Positions 5,465 through 9,721 of a DNA stretch of 9,721 nt are shown here, piece after piece (position 1 is the stretch's first letter; each line of letters starts with the position of its first letter). This DNA is from Helicobacteraceae bacterium. GTDB lineage: Bacteria > Campylobacterota > Campylobacteria > Campylobacterales > Sulfurimonadaceae. Location: the NCBI GenBank assembly GCA_027057185.1, contig JALUJE010000105.1:1840-11560 (forward strand). The letters run 5' to 3'. Both the position numbers and the translations under genes were made by a program. The notes under the pieces were generated by a model. It ran no database searches. It worked only from the letters and a program-made list of their open reading frames with translations, and was not told the DNA's origin.

Positions 5465-7297
5465 ATGACAACACGGTCATACTGGTGCTTACTGCTTCTT
5501 TTGAGCTTCATAACGGTATCGTTGCATGCCAATGATCTGATCGATAGCTTTATTGTCAAACAGATTGAGATTGAAAAGAAGTTTTTAGATCAAAACTTAA
5601 GCAGTGATGTGATGGAAATGCTGATTAAAAAGCAGCACCATGCCTACAAAAACTTCTTTTTGGAACTTATCTCCAAAAAAGCGCATCTGAGGTCTTATCG
5701 TGATCTTTATGCTGATGAGATTGCTGTACTGCAGCGCCGTATGCTGATCAATCAGCAACGCAACAATACCCAAGCGTATCGGCGGGATGACATTAAGGTA
5801 CATACCTACAAACTGTTACGTAATATGCGTCAAACTATTTATGACGTTATGAAAGCAACGCAATATAAAGATGAGAAAGCATTTGATGATGCCATAGATA
5901 GCATTGTGGCACGGCGGCATCATAAGGAAAATCTGCTGGATATTCAGGCATACAAAACCGTGAGGCAAAACGGTGCTAGTGGTGGTATTTCCGATAAAAT
6001 TCGTGATAATATTATAGAGTATGAGGCGGTTCTTAACGTTAACAATACGCTCAGTTCAGAGTTGGTACGTTACAAAAAAACCATGTATGATGCCGTGAAA
6101 CTCTCTTCGTTCGGTCTTATTTCATTAGGGTATAAAATTAACAGTAGTACACTAGGAGAAGAGCTTAACCGTTATATTGCATGGAGTGGGCTGAACAGTG
6201 CCAAGTTGGTCTTCATTCTTATTATTTTACTGGTAGCCTATGGATTGAGAAAACTGATTGTCACTCTGACCGGGGTGGTGTTGCAGCGATTCTTTAACCG
6301 CTCTACCGATATTGCCTATATTGTTCAAAGTGTCTCTGGAGTGTTAAGTCTTTTAATGGTGGTGCTTACTCTGGATATTGTAGTAGAAGTGTATGCCGGT
6401 TTTTCTGAAGTGCTCTGGCTCGATAGAATGTTCAGTATTATCTACGCTGCGTTGATTACCTATTTGGTTTATCGTCTTTTAAATGCCGTAGCCAGTGTGA
6501 AAATGGAGCACTTCAGACGGTCGCAATATTTGCGTCATGAAGTGATTAACCTAGCACTGCGTGTTACGAATGTCATTATCTATTTTATTGGTTTTATTGT
6601 TATTTTAAAACTGTTCAATGTTGATTTGAGTGCGATTCTCTCAGGTTTGGGAATTGGAGGGTTTGCTGTTGCCTTTGCTGCAAAAGATACTATTGCCAAC
6701 TTTTTTGGATCCGTCTCGATTTTAATGGGTGACCTCTTTGAACAGGGCGACTGGATTGAGGTGGACGGTTATGAGGGCACGGTGATTGAAATTGGTCTGC
6801 GTGCGACGACCATACGTACTTTTGATAATGCCATGATTGCCATTCCCAACTTCAAACTGGCAGATAACGGGCTGAAAAACTGGAGTAAACGGCAGTTGGG
6901 GCGGCGCATTAAGATGCATATTGGCGTGACGTATGAATCAGATTTTGAAAATATTAAACATGCAGTGCACGACATTCGTCAGATGCTGATTGATCATGAA
7001 GGAATCTCTAACACTAACGAGGAAATCTCTCACGCGGAACGGTATGCCAAACTCGTGTCCAAAGAAGACTACAAAGGGATTAAGCGCAATATTTTAGTCT
7101 ATATGGATCGCTTTTCCGATTCAAGTATTGATATTTTGGTCTACTGTTTTAGTAAATCGGTTGTTTGGAATGAATGGCTGGCGGTTAAAGAGGATGTTAT
7201 GTATAAGATTGCTACAATTTTGCAACAGAACAGCTTGAGTTTTGCCTACCCTGCTATGGCAATACACTATGCTAAAGATGAGGATAACGAAACATGA
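5465..7297 (+). CDS. MscS-family mechanosensitive channel with large periplasmic N-terminal domain
   Basis: MscS channels open under membrane tension to release solutes during osmotic downshock. This 610-aa member is about twice the size of E. coli MscS. Residues 1-22 form a signal peptide ending VSLHA. Residues 23-240 are a largely helical, charged periplasmic domain with coiled-coil character (EIEKKFLDQNLSSDVMEMLI and later similar stretches). Transmembrane helices lie at about 247-268, 283-309, 320-342 and 362-384. The pore-lining helix follows (about 390-420), with LSGLGIGGFAVAFAAKDT then ANFFGSVSIL, the classic small-residue Gly/Ala packing of MscS. The beta domain (EQGDWIEVDGYEGTV, RTFDNAMIAIPN) and the cytoplasmic alpha/beta domain to about 600 are intact. 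AAGGGA nine bases upstream supports the start. The stop overlaps the next start as ATGA. The long periplasmic part resembles larger channels such as YbdG- or MscK-like types, but a specific subfamily cannot be named. Confidence 0.92.
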   Translation: MTTRSYWCLLLLLSFITVSLHANDLIDSFIVKQIEIEKKFLDQNLSSDVMEMLIKKQHHAYKNFFLELISKKAHLRSYRDLYADEIAVLQRRMLINQQRNNTQAYRRDDIKVHTYKLLRNMRQTIYDVMKATQYKDEKAFDDAIDSIVARRHHKENLLDIQAYKTVRQNGASGGISDKIRDNIIEYEAVLNVNNTLSSELVRYKKTMYDAVKLSSFGLISLGYKINSSTLGEELNRYIAWSGLNSAKLVFILIILLVAYGLRKLIVTLTGVVLQRFFNRSTDIAYIVQSVSGVLSLLMVVLTLDIVVEVYAGFSEVLWLDRMFSIIYAALITYLVYRLLNAVASVKMEHFRRSQYLRHEVINLALRVTNVIIYFIGFIVILKLFNVDLSAILSGLGIGGFAVAFAAKDTIANFFGSVSILMGDLFEQGDWIEVDGYEGTVIEIGLRATTIRTFDNAMIAIPNFKLADNGLKNWSKRQLGRRIKMHIGVTYESDFENIKHAVHDIRQMLIDHEGISNTNEEISHAERYAKLVSKEDYKGIKRNILVYMDRFSDSSIDILVYCFSKSVVWNEWLAVKEDVMYKIATILQQNSLSFAYPAMAIHYAKDEDNET

Positions 7298-7689
7298 AGG
7301 TTGCCATTCAGTGCCGTTCACCGTTACTGCAGAAGTCGTTAGAGATCTTTTTACAACCTTATTTAAGCTCCGTAAAACAGTGTGATGTGGTGCTTCGCGA
7401 CTATAAAGTGCATGATGAGAAGCCTCGCAGTCTCTACATTGCATCCGGCGATGATGCCGATATAAAAAAACCGTTTTCGCAGACCGAACTAACGTTGATG
7501 CTGCAAAAAATCCTCAAAGAAGAGGATTCGCAGTGTCATGAGTCCGGGGAGCATAATACCATTGAAGTCGTTCCCGCTGCAGTGCCTCAACAGCGCTCTT
7601 TTGAAGCATTGGAGATGCGTATACAGACGCTTACTCGGGAGTATCAGGACAATATTATGAAAGCAGTTCGGACCTTTTATGAGAGCTAA
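7294..7689 (+). CDS. hypothetical protein with a degenerate receiver-like N-terminal half, 131 aa
   Basis: No named family is recognised. Residues 1-75 resemble a shortened response-regulator receiver. There is a first strand MKVAIQC, a helix PLLQKSLEIFLQPYL, a strand CDVVLRDY ending near D36, a strand SLYIAS, then ADIKKPFSQTELTLMLQKIL, where KPF followed by an amphipathic helix is the usual end of a receiver. The acidic pair expected after the first strand is absent (QCR), and about 40 residues are missing relative to a full receiver, so phosphorylation is unlikely. Residues 76-100 are a polar linker with two His and one Cys. Residues 102-129 are a predicted helix (FEALEMRIQTLTREYQD). The start overlaps the channel stop (ATGA) with GAGGA nine bases upstream, and the end overlaps rsmD by 11 bases, so the three genes are translationally linked. 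The receiver relationship is inferred by eye only; the gene itself is well supported by context. Confidence 0.75.
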   Translation: MKVAIQCRSPLLQKSLEIFLQPYLSSVKQCDVVLRDYKVHDEKPRSLYIASGDDADIKKPFSQTELTLMLQKILKEEDSQCHESGEHNTIEVVPAAVPQQRSFEALEMRIQTLTREYQDNIMKAVRTFYES

Positions 7690-8263
7690 AACGTTACACA
7701 AACGGATTATAGCCGGTCTCTTTAAGGGAAAACGCATTGAACTTCCTTCAAAAACGACAACACGCAGCTCCAAAGCGATGGTACTGGAATCACTATTTAA
7801 TACCTTGCAGTTCGACATTGTCGATGCGACCTTTGTCGAGGTATTTAGCGGTAGCGGTTCTGTCGGTTTGGAAGCACTGAGTCGGGGCGCTGCACAGCTT
7901 GTTTTTATGGAACGAGACGCCGAAGCCTTAGCGGTGCTTAAGCGCAATATTGACCGTACCGATCCTGCCAGATGTGAGGTCTTTCGAGGAGACAGTTTTT
8001 CCAATATTGCCCAGGTTACTTCTCGTTTGCAACGCAGGAATGAGAAAGCTTACTTTTATATAGACCCGCCGTTTTCATATCGGGAGGGGATGGATACGGT
8101 TTATGAAAAGATGTGCACTTTAATTGCCGCACTTCCTTCCGAGCAGACCAAGATGATAATTGTCGAACATATGACGCAACTGACACTCGATAGCACCCTG
8201 GGTGTTTATAGCAGGCAAAAATCAAAACGGTTTGGAAAGACCACTTTAACGTATTACATGTAA
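7679..8263 (+). CDS. rsmD: 16S rRNA (guanine(966)-N(2))-methyltransferase RsmD
   Basis: RsmD methylates N2 of G966 in 16S rRNA on the assembled small subunit, using S-adenosylmethionine. The 194-aa product has the family layout. The N-terminal IIAGLFKGKRIELP is followed by TTRSSKAMVLESLFN. SAM-binding motif I is FVEVFSGSGSVGLEALSRGA (52-71), with an acidic MERD after the next strand (77-80). Catalytic motif IV is DPPF (129-132), and the C-terminal RFGKTTLTYY is typical of the family. Length is usual. The start overlaps the preceding gene by 11 bases and has only a weak GGA seven bases upstream, so translation probably depends on coupling. A 43-base gap with a sigma-54 promoter separates it from flgI. 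The rsmD-flgI adjacency is also found in Campylobacter, where the homologue has been labelled a putative methylase. Confidence 0.93.
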   Translation: MRAKTLHKRIIAGLFKGKRIELPSKTTTRSSKAMVLESLFNTLQFDIVDATFVEVFSGSGSVGLEALSRGAAQLVFMERDAEALAVLKRNIDRTDPARCEVFRGDSFSNIAQVTSRLQRRNEKAYFYIDPPFSYREGMDTVYEKMCTLIAALPSEQTKMIIVEHMTQLTLDSTLGVYSRQKSKRFGKTTLTYYM

Positions 8264-8265
8264 AT

Positions 8266-8283
8266 TTGGAACACTGTTTGCTT
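8266..8283 (+). promoter_or_regulatory. sigma-54 (RpoN) promoter of flgI-flgJ
   Basis: The sequence TTGGAACACTGTTTGCTT holds the invariant GG (8268-8269) and GC (8280-8281) separated by exactly ten bases, the sigma-54 -24/-12 geometry. The flanks match the Helicobacter/Campylobacter form of the element (TTGGAAC-N4/5-TTTGCTT) very closely. Transcription would start near 8293, only about 14 bases before the flgI ATG but still including the AAGGTGA ribosome binding site. The flagellar NtrC-type activator FlgR would be the expected partner; no gene for it is in the window. Confidence 0.88.
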
Positions 8284-8306
8284 TCATAACCTTCAAAGGT
8301 GATTGT

Positions 8307-9356
8307 ATGAAATGGATACTGTGTCTTGTTTGGATGTTCTGTTTTTCCGTAGAGGCGACAAAAATAGGTGACGTTGCCAATATTGTCGGTGTTCGTGATA
8401 ATCAACTTATTGGGTATTCCCTTGTGGTTGGGCTTAAAAAAACCGGGGACGGCACGACGTCGAAGTTTACGTTACAGTCTATTTCCAATATGCTCAAAGC
8501 GATGAATATTGATATGAATCCTGTCGATATCAAATCTAAAAATGTTGCGGCAGTGGTGGTGACTGCCAAATTGAAACCTTTTGCCCATCAGGGTGATAAA
8601 ATCAATGTGGTGGTCTCGTCTATCGGAGATGCCAAGTCGCTTGAGGGTGGAACGTTGCTGATGACTCCGCTTAAAGGAGTTGATGGTAAAATTTATGCTT
8701 TGGCACAGGGTCCGGTGAGTATTGGCGGTAAAAATATACGGGGTGCCGGTTCAGAGTCACATCCGACTGCCGGGGTTGTGTATAACGGTGCTTTAGTAGA
8801 ACGTGAGATCATGCAAAATCTTTATGCCCGCAATAAGGTGACACTTTCTTTGAAAGCGTCCAGTTTTGCGAATGCAGTAGCTGTTCAAAAAGTTCTTAAT
8901 GATTTCTATAAAGCTCCTGTTGCCGTAGCGATAGACTCACGTACCGTAACATTACAATGTCCCCAGAGTGTTTCAATGATAGAATTTTTGGCACAGGTTC
9001 AGTCCATGTCGATCGTGTATGAGCAGCAACAAAAAATTATTATTAATGAACGTACGGGTACGGTAGTCTCAGGGGTTGATATCGGCGTTAAACCCATTGT
9101 TATTACCCATGGTGATATTACCATTAAAATTAAAGAACTTTCGCAGATGAGTACACCCAAAGGAGGTGTGAGTATTGATGAAGATCTTGTGGTGGGAATG
9201 AATGAGAGTGAACTCTATACCAAAGAGGGAACGACCACCGTTGCAAACGTAACTCGTTCGTTACAAAAACTCGGCGCAACGCCTAAAGATATTATTGCCA
9301 TTTTACAGGCAATGAAGAGTGCCGGAGCCATAGCTGCCGATCTGGAGATAATCTAA
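8307..9356 (+). CDS. flgI: flagellar P-ring protein FlgI
   Basis: FlgI subunits are exported to the periplasm and assemble the P-ring, the bushing around the distal rod in the peptidoglycan layer. The 349-aa precursor, usual for the family, has a signal peptide of 17 residues with likely cleavage after VEA, before TKIGD. The mature N terminus carries IVGVRDNQLIGYSLVVGL, the family signature, then KTGDGT. The centre has KPFAHQGDKINVVVSSIGDA, EGGTLLMTPLKGVDG and ALAQGPVSIGG. The C terminus ends GATPKDIIAILQAMKSAGA, also characteristic. AAGGTGA sits four bases before the ATG. The stop overlaps the flgJ start by one base (TAATG), giving tight coupling. The gene follows a strong sigma-54 promoter, placing it in the middle class of flagellar genes. 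There is no sign of truncation. Confidence 0.97.
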   Translation: MKWILCLVWMFCFSVEATKIGDVANIVGVRDNQLIGYSLVVGLKKTGDGTTSKFTLQSISNMLKAMNIDMNPVDIKSKNVAAVVVTAKLKPFAHQGDKINVVVSSIGDAKSLEGGTLLMTPLKGVDGKIYALAQGPVSIGGKNIRGAGSESHPTAGVVYNGALVEREIMQNLYARNKVTLSLKASSFANAVAVQKVLNDFYKAPVAVAIDSRTVTLQCPQSVSMIEFLAQVQSMSIVYEQQQKIIINERTGTVVSGVDIGVKPIVITHGDITIKIKELSQMSTPKGGVSIDEDLVVGMNESELYTKEGTTTVANVTRSLQKLGATPKDIIAILQAMKSAGAIAADLEII

Positions 9357-9646
9357 TGGATAGTTTACATGTAAATTCAGCATTACCGTATCAGAACAAG
9401 ATCCCTACCTTGCAAAAAGGTCTGGATAATGCGGCGCTTAAAGAGAAAACCGATGCATTTGAAGCCATCATTGTAAAGATGCTGCTTGATAATGCCATGA
9501 AAGATGATAACGATATTTTTTCAGCTCAAAGTGACCCCGGAGACAAGATATACAAAGCGATGTACCATGACGAACTCGCGAAAGTAAGTGCTCGTAGTTT
9601 TGGTTTTTCTGAAATGTTGTTTAATCATTTGAGTGCAAAAGTTTAA
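9356..9646 (+). CDS. flgJ: FlgJ-type rod-binding protein, single domain
   Basis: FlgJ caps and helps assemble the flagellar rod. In E. coli and Salmonella it also carries a C-terminal muramidase that opens the peptidoglycan. This 96-aa protein contains only the rod-binding domain: KTDAFEAIIVKMLLDNAMKD (about 31-50), then DKIYKAMYHDELAKVSA (about 62-79) and FGFSEMLFNHL (about 82-92), matching the pattern of two helices followed by a Gly-containing helix. The hydrolase domain is absent, as is usual in Campylobacterota, so a separate enzyme must open the wall. It starts one base into the flgI stop and has no strong independent ribosome binding site, so it depends on flgI translation and the same sigma-54 promoter. 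The -35 of a sigma-28-type promoter overlaps its stop codon. Confidence 0.9.
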   Translation: MDSLHVNSALPYQNKIPTLQKGLDNAALKEKTDAFEAIIVKMLLDNAMKDDNDIFSAQSDPGDKIYKAMYHDELAKVSARSFGFSEMLFNHLSAKV

Positions 9647-9669
9647 GTTTTTTGCTATAGTGTCGATGT
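9643..9669 (+). promoter_or_regulatory. sigma-28 (FliA)-type promoter for the gene beyond the window (probably flgM)
   Basis: TTAAGTTT (9643-9650), eleven bases, then GTCGATGT (9662-9669). Against the enterobacterial consensus TAAAGTTT-N11-GCCGATAA this is 7 of 8 in the -35 and 5 of 8 in the -10, with exact spacing. CGATGT also differs by one base from CGATWT, the Campylobacter sigma-28 -10. It overlaps the flgJ stop codon. The next gene in Campylobacter is flgM, which encodes the anti-sigma factor for FliA, so a late-class promoter here makes sense. A TATAGT at 9656-9661 could instead act as a vegetative -10. Confidence 0.6.
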
Positions 9670-9707
9670 AGCATGTAGAACATCATAAACATTAGAGTTA
9701 TAGCGTC

Positions 9708-9713
9708 AAAGGA
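9708..9713 (+). promoter_or_regulatory. ribosome binding site of the next, unseen gene
   Basis: AAAGGA followed by eight A/T-rich bases to the window edge, with no start codon yet reached at suitable spacing. This suggests a coding sequence starting at or just after base 9721 on the plus strand. The 75 bases from the flgJ stop to the edge contain no open reading frame of their own. Confidence 0.5.
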
Positions 9714-9721
9714 AAATAAAG

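Noticed and set aside
8289..8300. ACCT-TCAA-AGGT mini-hairpin covering the flgI ribosome binding site.
   Set aside because: The stem is only four pairs, and the left arm lies upstream of the transcription start implied by the sigma-54 promoter, so it would not be in the RNA.
9635..9655. GCAAAA...TTTTGC stem after flgJ as an intrinsic terminator.
   Set aside because: Six mostly A-T pairs and no T-run after the right arm; the same bases are better explained as part of the sigma-28-type promoter.

Overview
This window looks like ordinary chromosomal DNA from a member of the Campylobacterota (formerly Epsilonproteobacteria), probably a free-living relative of Sulfurimonas, Sulfuricurvum or Sulfurovum. 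The genus cannot be fixed from sequence alone. The evidence is the cbpA-hspR pair, an rsmD-flgI-flgJ order like that around Campylobacter flgI, a Helicobacter/Campylobacter-style sigma-54 promoter before flgI, and housekeeping promoters with a good -10 box but almost no -35. GC content looks moderate by eye. There is no tRNA, rRNA, CRISPR array, insertion sequence or sign of recent transfer, and no gene-free stretch longer than about 150 bases.

Layout. Bases 1-860 (+) hold the 3' end of a zinc-finger-less DnaJ-family co-chaperone (cbpA) followed by its usual partner, the MerR-type heat-shock repressor hspR. Bases 867-3606 (-) hold murA, the first committed enzyme of peptidoglycan synthesis, and upstream of it a PaaK/CapK-like adenylate-forming enzyme of unknown substrate. 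hspR and murA converge with only six bases between their stop codons. A 151-base divergent intergenic region (3607-3757) carries an inverted repeat and outward-facing promoter candidates. Bases 3758-5429 (+) form a compact unit: an unrecognised 139-aa protein, a four-helix membrane protein of unknown function, and an ExoX-like DEDDh exonuclease whose start overlaps the preceding stop. Bases 5465-8263 (+) form a second compact unit: a large MscS-family mechanosensitive channel, a small protein resembling a stripped-down response-regulator receiver, and the 16S rRNA methyltransferase rsmD, all overlapping end to start. Bases 8266-9721 (+) are flagellar: a sigma-54 promoter, flgI (P-ring), flgJ (rod-binding domain only), then a sigma-28-type promoter and a ribosome binding site for a gene just outside the window, which synteny suggests is flgM.

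How the genes work together. The clearest regulatory story is flagellar. The P-ring/rod genes appear to be driven by sigma-54 (middle class) and the next gene by sigma-28 (late class), so the boundary between the two classes falls inside this window. The rest is housekeeping: protein folding and heat-shock control, cell-wall synthesis, osmotic protection, DNA 3'-end trimming and ribosome modification. I do not see a convincing undescribed system. The best candidates for new biology are the receiver-like 131-aa protein, the unknown pair coupled to the exonuclease, and the orphan CapK-like enzyme beside murA.
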